From positions 37,875,141 through 37,939,140 of the forward strand of contig JACGWO010000006.1 of NCBI GenBank assembly GCA_034509735.1: 64,000 bases of DNA, written 5' to 3'. The notes under the pieces are model-generated. The model worked only from the letters and a program-made list of their open reading frames with translations. It made no database searches and had not been told where the DNA came from. The position numbers were made by a program, and so were the translations under genes. The stretch is from Sesamum alatum. Lineage: Eukaryota > Streptophyta > Magnoliopsida > Lamiales > Pedaliaceae. Positions 47,485-61,352 of the stretch are shown piece by piece (within the stretch, counting starts at the first letter, position 1; each line of letters opens with the position of its first letter).

Positions 47485-50400
47485 ATGGCGACTGGACAAC
47501 TTTTCTCCAAAACCACTCAAGCACTATTTTACAATTACAAGCAGCTGCCAATTCAGCGGATGCTTGATTTTGATTTCCTTTGTGGTAAGCATATATTCAC
47601 GGAAGTATTGTGTTCATGTGACATCTTACAAGCAATTGCATTTTCAGAAGATGATTGTTTTTAGATTCTTGTAATAAATATTTCTGTTTTTGTTGCAATG
47701 CAGGCAGAGAAACACCTTCTGTTGCTGGAATCATAAATCCTGGTTCTGAGGGATTCCAGAAACTATTTTTTGGTCAAGAGGAAATAGCTATTCCAGTTCA
47801 TTCCACGTATGTTTTGTTGCTCAGTTTTCCCTTATTCATCTTGACTTAATGTTAAAGAAGCCTAGCATTTTCCATCTGAGCATTAATCTATCTTTTAACT
47901 TCTGACTTGTTGCATCAAGCAGCCTCAAAATGGCATAAGAATCTTTCCTTATGTCCGTGAAACATAGCTCCTACAAAACTTTATACTCTTCAAGCATTCT
48001 TCACAGATTATTGATTAGTTATTCAAACGTCAACACAATTATTATTACTACCTATTTCCAATGATCGATTTTTATTTCTACTTTCCTTGAAAAGTGACTT
48101 ATTTGGGCACGTTAATGAGATTCTGTTCAGGTTTTCAACCAATAATATTACCATAACTATTCCACTCAAAAGAGAGAACTCTTGGTATCATAGTAAAGCA
48201 TGACTGTGTATCGCAATGATGAGAGTGATAGCGGCCTGAGTTCAGTCATGGATTTCATTCAATGACCTTCAGTGTGTGATGAAAGATAATAAAGCTCTGA
48301 TAATATGATTAGTTCAAGAACCTTTATGATGTCTATGTTCACGCTTTTTTTTTTCCTGTTTACCGTCAAATAATATATTGTGAAACTGAATTTTCTCCTT
48401 TCTTTGCAGTATTGAAGCTGCTTGTGCTGCACATCCTAAGGCAGATGTTTTCATTAACTTTGCATCATTTAGAAGGTTGGTATTGTCTATTTAAAAATGC
48501 CTTATATTCATATCCATAGCTTCCTGCCTGCTAACTGTACTTTCATTTGCAGTGCTGCGGCTTCATCTATGTCTGCTCTTAAGCAGCCAACTATCAAAGT
48601 TGTGGCCATTATAGCTGAAGGTGTCCCTGAATCAGACACCAAGCAGTTGATTGCTTATGCAAAAGCAAACAACAAGGTAATTACTATTATTGTCTTCTTA
48701 AGTTTCATTTGAACTGTATTTTACAATTTCTGAGCTTCTCCTTTGAAGCAGTATGAAAGATGTGTTGATTAACAAGACAACATGTTTCAGGTTGTCATAG
48801 GTCCAGCTACTGTTGGAGGTATTCAAGCTGGAGCATTTAAGATTGGTGATACTGCTGGAACAATTGATAATATAATTCAGTGCAAGTTGTACAGGCCTGG
48901 ATCTGTTGGCTTTGTCTCCAAATCTGTACGTAATTGTTGCAATCCTCCTGTTTTCTTTATCCTTACAGTAGGCAGTAGCTATTTAAGTATAAACGTGCTA
49001 CGCTCATTAGAGTCAACCAGTTTAATGATCAAGGCTACAAATGTAGACCACCTTTACCTATAGTCTGTGGATACAACTGTAAGCAGTTGTAGAATGATTC
49101 TGGATTTCATAGTCATACATTACTTTCTGCTGCATCTAACAAATGTAGTACAAATTCTATATCACAGGATTGGCTTTAACTTATAGTATTATGTATGACT
49201 ACAGGGTGGTATGTCTAATGAATTATACAACACAATTGCTCGTGTCACTGATGGAATTTATGAAGGTTGGATATTTAACTTCTTACCTAGTCTAGTGTCA
49301 TTTATGTTGCTACTTGTGAGGTTGAAGCATAATCCTTATGTTCCTTATCATTTTTATAGGCATTGCAATTGGAGGAGATGTGTTTCCTGGGTCAACACTT
49401 TCTGATCATGTCCTACGGTTTAACAATATCCCTCAGGTATATCAATTTATACTCTGCTCCTGTTGTTTTCTTGGTTTTATGTTGTTTACTTTTACTCTTA
49501 TAGTGAGCTTGGTGGTTAGTGGTTACGTTCCTCTTCTTATAGTCAGACAAACTGAACTTTCTGTCCATAATTATGGGAAGTTCAGTTTCAGTTCTGGAAT
49601 ATGAAAATGTTTTAGAAGTCGAAAAATCTGTCATGGCCAATGCCATTTATTTCATGACAAGTACAGCGTGATGGCCTGATGTTGAACGATATTTTTATCC
49701 TTCAAGTGTCTTCAACTAGGAGCAGTAAAGTGATCTAGCTCAAGCCAGATTTTTCTATGGAACTTGGATGACAAGTTAACTTGTGGCTGGCAAATTTATC
49801 TGGCTTAAACTAGAGTTTTTTGCATGAGACCTGGATGAGAAAAACTTCTTATGAAATTTTTATGCAGGCATTTCATGCATTGCATTTGGTTGAATCTTGT
49901 AAGCGTTTCGTATTAAGGAGTTCTCCAAGAGAAACCTGACTTCTGAAACATTTAACTTGATCTTCTGCTACATTCATTTCAATCAGCAATTTTTCTTACT
50001 TCTGCTTCTAGAAGAATAAAGAATAGGTTTTTATATTCCTTATTTTTTCAATTAAAACCAGGTGAAAATGATTGTTGTTCTTGGGGAACTTGGTGGACGT
50101 GATGAATATTCCCTAGTTGAGGCCCTTAAGCAGGGGAAGATCAACAAGCCTGTAGTTGCCTGGGTCAGTGGAACTTGTGCTAGGCTCTTCAAGTCAGAAG
50201 TACAATTTGGTCATGCGGTAAGCAATACCTCCGTTTTCCATGGTTCGTCTACCCCTGCTTAAAAAGCACGCTCGATCTGATTGTATCTCACTTTGTTTTT
50301 TTTTTTTTTTCTTTCCGTTTTCCCTTCTCTGTATCATTTATATCAGGGGGCCAAGAGTGGTGGAGAGATGGAATCTGCACAGGCCAAGAATCAAGCACTC

Positions 50401-52254
50401 AAAGAAGCTGGAGCTGTTGTTCCGACTTCTTATGAAGCATTTGAAAGTGCAATCAAAGAAACATTCGAGAAATTGGTAGGCATTTTGTTATTTCAACAAC
50501 ATACATGTTGCTCAATTATTATCAACCTCCCGCAACACTGAGATGAAGTGCTTGGTTCTATTCTATTAGGCTGAGGCAGGTAAAATTACTCCAGTGAAGG
50601 AGGTAACACCTCCTCAAATACCTGAGGATCTTAACACAGCTATCAAGAGTGGAAAAGTCCGGGCTCCAACTCACATTATTTCCACAATCTCTGATGATAG
50701 GGGTACAGATTATTTATTTTCTGTTGGTGACATTCTATATAATGGTTAATTAGGTGTCTAAATGCTTATGTTGACTTTTGTCCATTGGCAGGTGAGGAGC
50801 CAACGTATGCTGGTGTCCCAATGTCCTCCATTGTTGAACAGGGATTAGGTGTTGGTGATGTCATCTCTTTACTGTGGTTCAAACGAAGCCTTCCTCGTTA
50901 TTGCACACGTTTTATTGAGGTGATTTCTTTTATCTGATTATTCAATTGAGCCTAAGAAGAGGATTCATTGCCATTTTTGTTTAAGGCTTGGAATTACCCC
51001 TTTTCTCTCAACATTGTTATCGACTTGCCAGATTTGCATCATGTTGTGTGCTGACCATGGTCCCTGTGTCTCTGGTGCTCACAACACCATTGTAACGGCT
51101 AGGGCTGGAAAAGACCTGGTCTCCAGTCTTGTTTCAGGTAGGTAGCACAGACCAAAATGTTCCTCTGATTTGATATGAGGTGAAGACGATTTTTGATAAA
51201 AAGATAAATTTAATTGATGTCTCCAAATGAATTGTTAAAAGAATGGGCTTCTGAGGTTCCTTTCATGATCAATGAGTAATATGACCCTACTTCTTGGATC
51301 ATAGGTTTGTTGACAATTGGTCCGCGATTTGGTGGGGCTATTGATGATGCTGCTCGATACTTCAAGGATGCTTATGATAGGGTGAGTTTCCGTGATTTAT
51401 TATTATTCATTGAGAAAATAGAGAGCCTTAGAGTCGATCTTTCCTGCCTTTTTGGCATTTTAAGTGTGTTTATATGCTTCATCTCTTCTCTTCCCTTTCT
51501 GGGATATGAAATGGTTTTATGTGCTGTCTTCTCAGGGTCTTACACCTTATGAATTTGTTGAAAGCATGAAAAAGAAGGGCATTCGTGTTCCTGGTATTGG
51601 GCACAGGTAATTTTGTCATGCTTTTCTCTGGATACTTGATTTTCCATGGCATTTCAACTATAGTACCTTATATCCTCAACAAATAAAAATGAAGAACTTG
51701 TTTGAACTCTTTATGCTTCTTGTATGTGATCTTTTATTCGTTTGAGTTTATCATCAAATGTTGATATGTGGATGCTCCATTTCTGTTGCTTTCAAAAAGA
51801 ATCAAGAGGGGCGACAACAGAGATAAGAGGGTCGAATTACTACAACGTTTTGCACGCTCCAATTTTCCGTCTGTTAAGTACATGGAATACGCTGTTGAAG
51901 TTGAAACCTATACCCTCTCAAAAGCAAACAACCTAGTCCTCAATGTTGATGGTGCCATCGGGTCCCTATTCTTGGATCTTCTTGCCGGCAGTGGCATGTT
52001 CACCAAGCAAGAAATTGATGAGATTGTTGAGATCGGCTACCTGAATGGTCTCTTTGTGCTGGCTCGTTCCATTGGTCTCATCGGGTGAGTTTCATGTTAA
52101 ACCTTTTAATCTTTTTGCATGCCCACATTTACCACCCTCAACCCGCATCACGTTAACTTTGCCTTTTTCCAAATTCAGGCATACGTTTCGACCAAAAGAG
52201 ACTGAAGCAGCCACTTTTACCGCCACCATGGAAGATGTTCTCTACACCAAGTGA
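47485..52254 (+). CDS. ACLB: ATP-citrate synthase beta chain (ATP-citrate lyase subunit B)
   Basis: Sixteen exons in phase give exactly 608 residues, the usual plant ACLB length: 47485-47584, 47704-47806, 48410-48475, 48553-48676, 48791-48925, 49205-49265, 49360-49436, 50062-50217, 50347-50475, 50570-50702, 50792-50919, 51032-51137, 51305-51381, 51536-51606, 51800-52084, 52179-52254. The N-terminal part is CoA-ligase-like, with the phosphorylated His273 in FGHAGAKSGG; the C-terminal part is citrate-synthase-like ([31 protein letters not shown]). With subunit A it forms the cytosolic enzyme that makes acetyl-CoA and oxaloacetate from citrate, CoA and ATP, for waxes, sterols, flavonoids and fatty-acid elongation. 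Start MATGQLFSK is canonical. The gene is intact. Confidence 0.97.
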
Positions 52255-54071
52255 AACTTTCTACGGAGACAAACAGGCTAAATTTTGCCTGTCTCACAAT
52301 GCGCATTCTTTTTCATACTTCCCCTCTTGTTAATTTGTTGTGTCATTTTTCAGTTATTTGTACTGCTGGAAAGCAGATTGAGTACTTATCTTGTAAGTTT
52401 AAATCATAGTGACCAACACAGAACTCTTTCGCAAAGTGCCAGTTAACAATTAGTTTGGATTTATGAAGAACGTCTGGGTCACTTTTTGACTAAATTTTGA
52501 TTCTTCCTCATATACATACCAATATTCTCAACAATCTTTTTATGATATTCGAAATTTGATTTGTTTAGATATTAGAATTACTATTGTACATACATTAATT
52601 ATTTTATAAAATTTGTGCAAGGAGTGGTTGAGCTAAGATAGATGATAGAGTGGATATAATTGGAGAAGATGAGTTTGGTGGGGCATATTATGGTACATAT
52701 TTCACGTGGGAGAGGAATGTATTCTCTATTCGGGAAATAGACAAGCTTGCCTCGCTACTAATACCCTCATGTTGATACCTACCTTCTGAGTAAATTATAT
52801 TTTTTGTTCTATAAATGAATCTGTTCTTAATTTTGGTCTCAAATAGTTTCACTTATCGGATAAAAAATATAATTTATCCCCTATCTTCCCCTACTTTTGT
52901 TTCCTTTCATTTCCCAACTTCTTAAAATTGTACATTTTGAGTACTTAGATAATGAAATTCTAACACTTATTGACACTCCAATTCCAACACAATTTAACAA
53001 CACCATTATATATCAATGGTGAGGTAATAAGACCATTAGTACAATAGGGGTGGGGTTAGGGACAATTTAGATTTAAACTAAAATTCTTTTTCTTTAAAAA
53101 TAAGAGTGGTGCTAACTCAACTGATTGATTATCGAAGATTTTTTTTTTTTTTTTTCAAATGGATATGCAGCAAGCGATCAACTTGTGCTGCAATTTGCAA
53201 GTTGCAACAAACAAACGTCAAAGCTTGTTGATGCATAGACAAGAACCTCTTATTGGTTTGTATGGTACGAATTTTAAGGAAAACGTGTCTGCTCATTCAC
53301 AACACCCAACACATTTTCATTTTATTGCTGCTTTCCTGATTATGTAAGATTAAAATGATTTCTTGTCGTGATTAATGAAACTTTATGTGATCACAATTCA
53401 TGTTATTAATAATTACGGTCGAATTTCTTTTTACATATTTAAAAAAGATTATGTTAATTTTTCTCTTTACGAAATCAAGAGAATGAGGAAAAGCTGAGGA
53501 ATATTTTGGTCCCAAAATTGAGTACCCTATCAAATTAAAGCATATAATACCATACTACTTTTTTCCATTGGTCCACCTTTTATATTTTTCCACCCTCTTT
53601 TTTTCTCTTTTTTAAGGTTATCCAACAAAAATAATAAAAAAAAAGGTAAAAGAGGAAAAAAAAAAGATCTAAAAACTCAGATATCAAGCCATAATTTCTT
53701 TATAAAAATTTTAAAATTTTAAGATATATATTAAATGATGTTAGAAGAAAACAGGTATAATAATAATAGAAACAAGAATACACACACACACTCTGTATGG
53801 GTATCCCACAACTCCCAATTCCATGAAAACGATCCTTTCCCACGATTCCCGATACCATGAAAATGATAAATTTCTCCAGAATTTCAGGCCAAATTATGCT
53901 GGAAATTCGAGTGAGTGACACGGAGCTGAGATCAAACTGTTTGTAGAACAGTAACTGGCAAGCAGAGTAACACATGCAAAATAATCACTGTTCCAAAAGT
54001 TTCCCTTTTCAGTGATAATACTCTTCCGGATTTCCGCTCAAATTTTCTTGAATTTGGATATAGTAGAAGAA
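52255..54071. other. ACLB 3' region and PHYB upstream region
   Basis: About 52790-52890 resembles one end of the MITE family seen at 60299 (AAATTATATTTTTTGTTCTATAAATG). The rest is AT-rich with poly(T) and poly(A) runs. From about 53750 the PHYB promoter/leader is expected. I see no ORF of note. Confidence 0.5.
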
Positions 54072-57000
54072 ATGGCTACTTCAGGAAGTAGGGGAACTCA
54101 TGCAAATGAATACTACTCCCAAGCTTTACCTGAAGTTCAAACTCAAGCTCAATCTTCAGGTTCAGAGCAAATTCATAGTCAGCATCACCATGCTAACAAT
54201 AATATTACCAGCATAAACAGGGGTGGCGCCGATTCCATCACCAAAGCTGTAGCGCAGTACACTCTGGATGCAAGACTGCACGCTGTTTTCGAGCAATCTG
54301 GTGAGTCTGGAAAATCCTTTGATTATTCACAGAGTATTAGGACAACTACTCAATCCGTTCCCGAGCAGCAGATCACTGCTTATTTATCCAAAATGCAGCG
54401 TGGCGGCCGTATTCAACCCTTTGGTTGTATGATAGCCGTCGACGATTCGAATTTTCGTGTCTTAGCTTACTCCGAGAATGCCCGCGAGATGCTGGGCTTA
54501 ACGCCTCAGTCGGTCCCAACTCTTGAAAGGCCAGAAATTCTGACCATTGGAACTGATGTTAGAACACTTTTCGCCCCCACCAGCTCCGTTTTGCTGGAGA
54601 GGGCATTTGGGGCGCGGGAAGTTACATTGTTGAATCCAATTTGGATTCATTCAAAGAATTCGGGGAAACCCTTTTATGCAATTTTGCATAGGGTAGATGT
54701 AGGGACAGTGATTGATCTAGAGCCTGCCAGGACGGAGGACCCTGCTCTTTCTATTGCTGGCGCTGTCCAGTCGCAGAAGCTTGCAGTTAGGGCTATTTCC
54801 CATTTGCAGTCACTCCCTGGTGGGGACATTAAGCTTTTGTGTGATACAGTTGTTGAGAGCGTGAGGGAGCTGACAGGGTATGATCGGGTTATGGTATATA
54901 AGTTTCATGAGGACGAGCACGGTGAGGTTGTGGCCGAGAGCAAGAGACCAGATTTAGAGCCGTATATAGGTTTGCATTATCCTAGCACGGATATTCCACA
55001 GGCTTCAAGGTTTTTATTTAGGCAGAATAGGGTTAGGATGATTGTGGATTGTCACGCTACTGCCATCAATGTCATTCAGGATGAAGCACTAATGCAGCCT
55101 CTGTGTTTGGTAGGTTCAACACTCAGGGCTCCTCATGGTTGCCATGCTCAATACATGGCAAATATGGGGTCAATTGCTTCTTTGACATTGGCTGTTATCA
55201 TTAATGGAAATGATGAAGATGGTATTCGAGGAAGAAATTCAATGAGGCTATGGGGATTGGTTGTTGGCCATCACACTTCTGCTCGAAGCATTCCTTTCCC
55301 ACTTCGTTATGCTTGTGAATTCCTAATGCAGGCGTTCGGTCTTCAACTTAATATGGAATTACAATTGGCATCACAATTGTTGGAGAAACATGTTCTAAGG
55401 ACACAGACTCTGTTGTGTGATATGCTGCTGAGGGATTCACCCGCTGGGATTGTTACACAGAGCCCTAGCATCATGGACCTTGTGAAGTGTGATGGGGCTG
55501 CACTATACTACCAAGGGAATTATCATTCTCTTGGTGTCACACCTACTGAAGCACAGATAAAGGATATTGTGGAATGGTTGTTGGCGTTTCATGGGGATTC
55601 AACAGGTTTGAGTACCGATAGTCTAGCTGATGCTGGTTATCCGGGGGCAGCCACTCTAGGCGATGCGGTGTGTGGAATGGCTGTTGCATTCATCACTTCA
55701 AGGGATTTTTTGTTCTGGTTCCGATCCCATACTGCAAAAGAGATAAAATGGGGTGGTGCAAAGCATCACCCACAGGATAAAGATGATGGTCAGAGAATGC
55801 ATCCACGTTCCTCATTCAAGGCGTTTCTAGAGGTGGTCAAGAGTCGAAGTTTGCCATGGGAGAATGCGGAAATAGATGCAATTCACTCTTTGCAGCTGAT
55901 ACTAAGAGATTCATTTGGGGATGCTGATGCAGGCAATTGTAATGCAGTTGTACAGGCACAGGTTGGGAACTTGGAGTTACAAGGGATGGATGAACTCAGT
56001 TCTGTAGCCAAAGAAATGGTTAGGTTGATAGAGACAGCGACAGCTCCTATTTTTGCTGTAGGTGTTGAAGGCCGCATAAACGGGTGGAATGCAAAAGTTG
56101 CAGAATTGACTGGATTATCTGTTGAGGAAGCAATGGGAAAGTCCTTGGTTCACGATCTTGTTCACAAAGAATCAGAAGAAATTGCTGATAAGCTTCTGTT
56201 TCATGCTCTGAGAGGTGATACTCTTCTACCTAATTTCACTGTTTCTTATGTTGATCAAGAATTAGATTCTAAATTTTTTACTGAAAAACTATAGTTTAGT
56301 GTTAATGCCATTTGAGTAAATGACGCCTAGCTTCTTTTTGGTTTCTGTTCATAGATTATCTTATAGTGTAATCAATGCAGGTGAGGAGGATAAGAATGTT
56401 GAATTAAGGTTGAAGACCTTTGGCACTGAAACCAGTAAGAAAGATGTATTTGTGGTGGTCAATGCTTGCTCTAGCAAAGACCATACAGACAATATTGTTG
56501 GCGTCTGCTTTGTTGGTCAGGATGTAACTGAGCAGAAAGTCGTGATGGACAAGTTCATCCACATTCAAGGTGATTACAAGGCAATTTTACACAGTCCCAA
56601 CCCTCTGATTCCACCTATATTTGCTTCAGACGAGAATACCTATTGCTCTGAGTGGAACACTGCTATGGAAAAGCTCACTGGCTGGAGTAGAGGGGACATC
56701 ATTGGGAAGATGTTAGTTGGGGAGATATTTGGAAATTGTTGTCGGCTCAAGGGTCCAGATGCCATGACAAAGTTCATGATTGTCTTGCACAATGCAATTG
56801 GAGGCCAAGATACTGAGAAGTTCCCGTTTTCTTTTTTTGACCGAGACGGGAAATATGTGCAAGCTCTTTTGACCGCGAACAAGAGAGCAAATGTGGAAGG
56901 CCAGATTATAGGAGCCTTTTGTTTCATGCAGATTGCAAGTCCTGAATTGCAGCAAACTCTGACAGTCCAGAGGCAAACTGAAAAGAAGTGTGTTTCAAAG

Positions 57001-58355
57001 ATGAAAGAGCTGGCTTATATTTGTCAGGAGATAAGGAATCCATTAAGTGGTATTCGGTTTACTAATTCACTCTTGGAAGCCACAAATTTGACAGAAGACC
57101 AGAAACAGTTACTTGAAACCACTGCTACTTGTGAGAAACAAATGTTAAAAATTGTAAAGGATGTTGATCTGGAAAACATTGAGGATGGGTATGTCTTCTT
57201 TGATTTAGACTAATCAAATTTTTACCATAACATCAATGTGCAGTTTTGAAAAATCAGATAAATTAAGGATATTTTGTTTCGATAATAAGTTATGGTTGTT
57301 ATAAATTCTGAATAGATGATCAAGGATGGAGTTAACTCGGACATTTGGTAACTCATGAAGCTTGGGAATACTGACTTTCGTCACTTTCCATACCTGTAAC
57401 TGACTTATCAATAGTTGAAGCTTGTTATAGTTAGCCTTCTTTAACAATTCTATCACTGATCTGCTGTTACTAGGATGAACTAACTTTACCTCATTGTCTG
57501 GTAGTTCACTGGAGCTTGAGAAAGCGGAATTTGTACTTGGGAGTGTAATGGATGCTGTTGTTAGTCAAGTGATGTTATTGCTGAGAGAAAGAGGTCTGCA
57601 ATTGATGCGCAATATACCAGAGGAAGTCAAAACCCTGGTTGTCTATGGTGATCAAGTTAGAATTCAACAGATCTTAGCTGATTTCTTACAGAACATGGTA
57701 CACCATGCACCGTCTCCAGGTTGGGTCGAAATTCAACTTAAACCAAGTTTGAAGCAAATTTCTGAAGGAATAACCATTGCGCACAATGAGTTCAGGTAAA
57801 AATATTCGCACGTTGCTTCTCCATAATGTATCTTGACTTTCCTTTTCATGAACACATGTTTGCTGTTTGTTACTCTGCTGGCTTTCAAGGAGTAGTAAAG
57901 AGTTCAAATACCTCTCATGCTCTATTTGATAAGATTGGATCTCCTTAAATTTGTTTTTAACTAGTGCTGTAAATCAGTCAGAGCTCAAGTGAAGCTTAGC
58001 GTTTTACGTGTTTCATTCATTCTAAGCTCTTATTCGACAAACTAGAACAGATGTTTGATCATTGAACTAGTCTTGTGCTGTCTTCTTTGTTCCTTTGCTA
58101 ACCTTGAGGCTTCCATCCATTTTCTATCATATAATATTGTGTTTTTGCCTGTGAAGGATTATATGCCCCGGCGAAGGTCTTCCACCCCAACTGGTCCAAG
58201 ACATGTTCCACAGCAGTCGATGGGCAACTCAGGAAGGCCTAGCACTAAGCATGTCCAGAAAATTTTTGAAGCTTATGAATGGAGAAGTTCAATACATCAG
58301 AGAATCAGAAAGCTGCTATTTCCTTATTGTTCTTGAGCTACCTATGCACTGTTGA
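54072..58355 (+). CDS. PHYB: Phytochrome B
   Basis: Four exons in phase (54072-56214, 56381-57188, 57505-57795, 58157-58355) encode 1,146 residues. After a Ser/Gln/His-rich extension come PAS, GAF and PHY modules with the bilin-attachment Cys357 in [10 protein letters not shown] and the Asp307-Ile-Pro motif, both at the Arabidopsis phyB positions. Two regulatory PAS repeats and a histidine-kinase-related domain follow. As in other plant phyB the phospho-acceptor His is absent ([10 protein letters not shown]). The protein is the red/far-red photoreceptor; its Pfr form enters the nucleus and removes PIF factors. Gene structure (very long first exon, three introns) is the classic plant one. Unusual: the glycine box reads [11 protein letters not shown], where Arabidopsis phyB has EGLGLSVCRKI, and the tail is short, ending LELPMHC. 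A further in-frame codon run extends upstream to 54012 but lacks family similarity, so I start at MATSGS. Confidence 0.97.
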
Positions 58356-59868
58356 GGCGAACAACAACCGTATTTAATCATAAACAAAAATGTAGACACT
58401 ACTCAGAAGGAGATATATATAGAGTTAATCTCCAGCTCTCAACCTGCCAACTGCCAAGCCATTTCTGGGTTAGTTTTCCAGCCTATTTTCAGATGTAGAT
58501 GTAGGCATACATGTTGTATTATAGCATTGAGATTGCATCAAAATCTAGTACTCTGTTCATCACAATATACCTTAAAAAACACAAAAGAGACACAGAACCA
58601 GAAGATGAATTCGTTGGCTTTCTATACAGGCCTCGTTTATTTTGTTGTATGGGATAATACATAACCATGTCCATACTTGAAATAAGACTTCTTGATATTC
58701 TCATTTTTCTTCTTTATTTTTTTTTAAAAAAAAAGAAAAAGAAAAAGAAAATTGGCCCCTGTTTATTTAATGATTCCTCTCATAATTGAGAGTATTTACT
58801 ATGATAGATATATAGATAGATGAGTCTGGTACTGTTGTGTATATCTCAAAATAAAATATAAATTGTTTGTAGCCGCCCATATCAAACCTACTTTGACAGT
58901 ATGACTCCAAACATGTAGTCTTATTTTAATACGCACATCAATCAACTCACACAAATAATGGAAAGCAAACAATATGCACATTTTTATAATTCTTGATTCT
59001 AGATGACCTACCTCTACTTTACTAACTCAAAAATAAAATATAACATAATAATATAATCGTTTGACTTGGGTGGATGACGTGGTAGCAATTATTTATTTAT
59101 TTTGTATATAAATTGGTAGCAGTGATAACTGATAAGGTAATGTATGGTTGGGGTTCTAGAATCTTGGTATGTGGGGAAAACATGTTTTTGTGATCTAAAA
59201 GATAAAAAGTGCAGAGGAGTAATGTTAAAACTGTCAGTTGCTTTTATTTATTTTTATTTATTTACTAATAGTTATTTATTTCCTTTTCATGTTTATTGTC
59301 TCTATTATACCTAGTTTTTTCGCCATGCGAGCGTATGCTAGTAAGTTATATTGTGTGCACAAAAACACAGATAAAAGGGGCAAATTCTTGTGGAGCGTAA
59401 TTGTGATTATAACCATCTTGACTTGTATGCCGATTAAAAATTAGCACATGATTTATACACCATTCATATGTCATTTAAAGGGGATATGGAATAAAAAAAC
59501 TAAAAAAAAATATGAAAATTTGTTAAAGGGAAAATTTTTTTAAAAAAATAGTGTCATTATGTTTTAAAGTCAATGGAGTTTCAGTTCAATTATTTTGATG
59601 GTGATTAAAGATTTTTAATACAAGGGATTGCACACAATGAAGAACAAGCAATGTGATTCTTAGTGATTAGTAACAATACTGAAGGGAAAAGAGGATTTCA
59701 ACTAAAGAAAGAGAAAGAAAGAAACTAAAAAGAAAAAAAAAAAAAAAAGCATAAATGATTTGCTATTCCACAAAATTGGGAAATCCCTCTAAATTTTCCA
59801 AATGGAAATGAAAATTTGCTTCAATCACTAATGTCATAAGACTTCGTAAACTAGTATTTATTTTATAG

Positions 59869-60298
59869 GGTGTATTACACCTAATTTTTCTCATATTTGA
59901 TATAATTATAAATATCTTCTCGTTACTTGAAAAATTACAAATACCCCTTCAAATGGAAAATAATTATATAACCCCTAGATGGAGATGCGAAAAGTACTAC
60001 TTTACCTTTGTTGATTTTTTTTAATATTTGAAAAAATATAGAAAAAATGAGGGTGGTTAAAATAAATTATCCATAGAGAATATCAGTCCATACAAATATT
60101 TTAGAAAATTCTAAAAAATATAACTTATAATTCAAAAGGGCATTTTAGATAGTTTATTCTAAAACTTGGATGTAAACATAATAGAGTGGACTCGTTAGAC
60201 GAATGTTAAAATCAAGATAGTATTTGTAATTTTTCAAATAATGAGAATGTATTTATAATTATACCAAATCGCGGGGAGATAATTATAATTTATCCTTA
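59869..60298. mobile_element. MITE family A, diverged copy 4
   Basis: TTGATATAATTATAAATATC and, at the other end, TTTATAATTATACCAAATCG face each other near GTATTACACC and TAATTTATCC. The centre is more diverged than in copies 1-3. Its right end is the target site of the next element. Confidence 0.6.
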
Positions 60299-60786
60299 GG
60301 GAAAATAACATTTTTGGTCCCACAAGTTAGGCCCGTTTCACTTTTGGTACCATTTGTTACGGGATTGACATTTTTGGTTCCATAACTTACAAAAATCTGC
60401 ATTTTTGGTCCTCATCCACTTTTTCGTTCGTTTTTTAATGGCGTCGGCCATATGCTCAATACGTGGCCGTTAAGTATTTTTTGTTGGAGGGAAAATTGAC
60501 GCATTTTTCAATTTGGCAACACTTTGGCGGGGATGGGGATATAACTATTTTGAGGGAAAAAATAAATTTTGAAGGAAATTAGGGCAAGAAAAGAGGATTT
60601 CTCTCTTCTCTAACAAAAATTGAATTTTCCCTCAAATAAAAAATGCTTAAAAGATAAATGAAAAAATGAATGAGGACCAAAACTGTAAATTTTTGTAAGT
60701 TACGAGGTCAAAAGTGTCAATCCCATAATAAATAGGATCAAAAATAAAAAGAACATAACTTATGAGACTAAAAATATTATTTCCCC
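60299..60786. mobile_element. 488-bp TIR element (MITE family B)
   Basis: Inverted repeats of about 130 bp start GGGAAAATAACATTTTTGGT and GGGGAAATAATATTTTTAGT. TTTATCCTTA (60289-60298) and TTTATCCCTA (60787-60796) form a 10-bp target duplication with one change. It has no coding capacity. Related ends occur at about 29440-29530 and 52790-52890. The TIR length and duplication size again suggest the Mutator superfamily. Confidence 0.82.
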
Positions 60787-61289
60787 TTTATCCCTATTTT
60801 ATATGGATAGAGTGATGGTAATTGGTAGGGGGAGTGGGTGATGTGGCAGAGGCAGCAGGCATTAATGTACACAACTGTGAACAAGTGGACAAAATAATAA
60901 TTTATTAGGCTATTAATTAGGTGGCCTTAAAGTCGGCTCAAATACCAAATGGGCATTTACAAAATTAAACCAATTCACCCCATCATCGCTTACCCTCCAC
61001 TATTTATTATCTCCAATTTCCAGAAAAAAAATATCTCATTTAATATTTACGTTTTAGTAATTGATTTTTACTACAATAATTTGGAATTAAAAAAAAAAGG
61101 ATGTAAGGTTTATGTTCCGCTCTTTTGTGATTTATTTAAGGTGTGTGTGTGTTTTTTTTTTACAATTTTTACATAATTAAATATATCGGAACTCAAAGTT
61201 GATAATTCTAAAGTAAATTATCAAATTTCAAATTAACTAATACATTCAAATGAAATTAAAAAATAATAAACATATACCACAAAGCTCAA

Positions 61290-61352
61290 ACACATAATTT
61301 TATGATCATGAGATCTCAACTTTACCACTTGAATAAGATTTCATTAGCGATT
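61290..61352 (-). mobile_element. SINE fragment
   Basis: On the minus strand ATCTTATTCAAGTGGTAAAG then TTGAGATCTCATGATC is a diverged form of the SINE head at 37330-37512, with the A box kept and the B box degraded. Confidence 0.45.

Noticed and set aside
54012..54071. Upstream extension of the phytochrome B frame
   Set aside because: The 20 residues share nothing with phyB proteins, while the Met at 54072 begins the usual Ser-rich extension and keeps Cys357 and Asp307 at the standard numbers.
55883..56976. Reading frames antisense to phytochrome B
   Set aside because: They are shadows of the coding strand, with no splice sites or domains.
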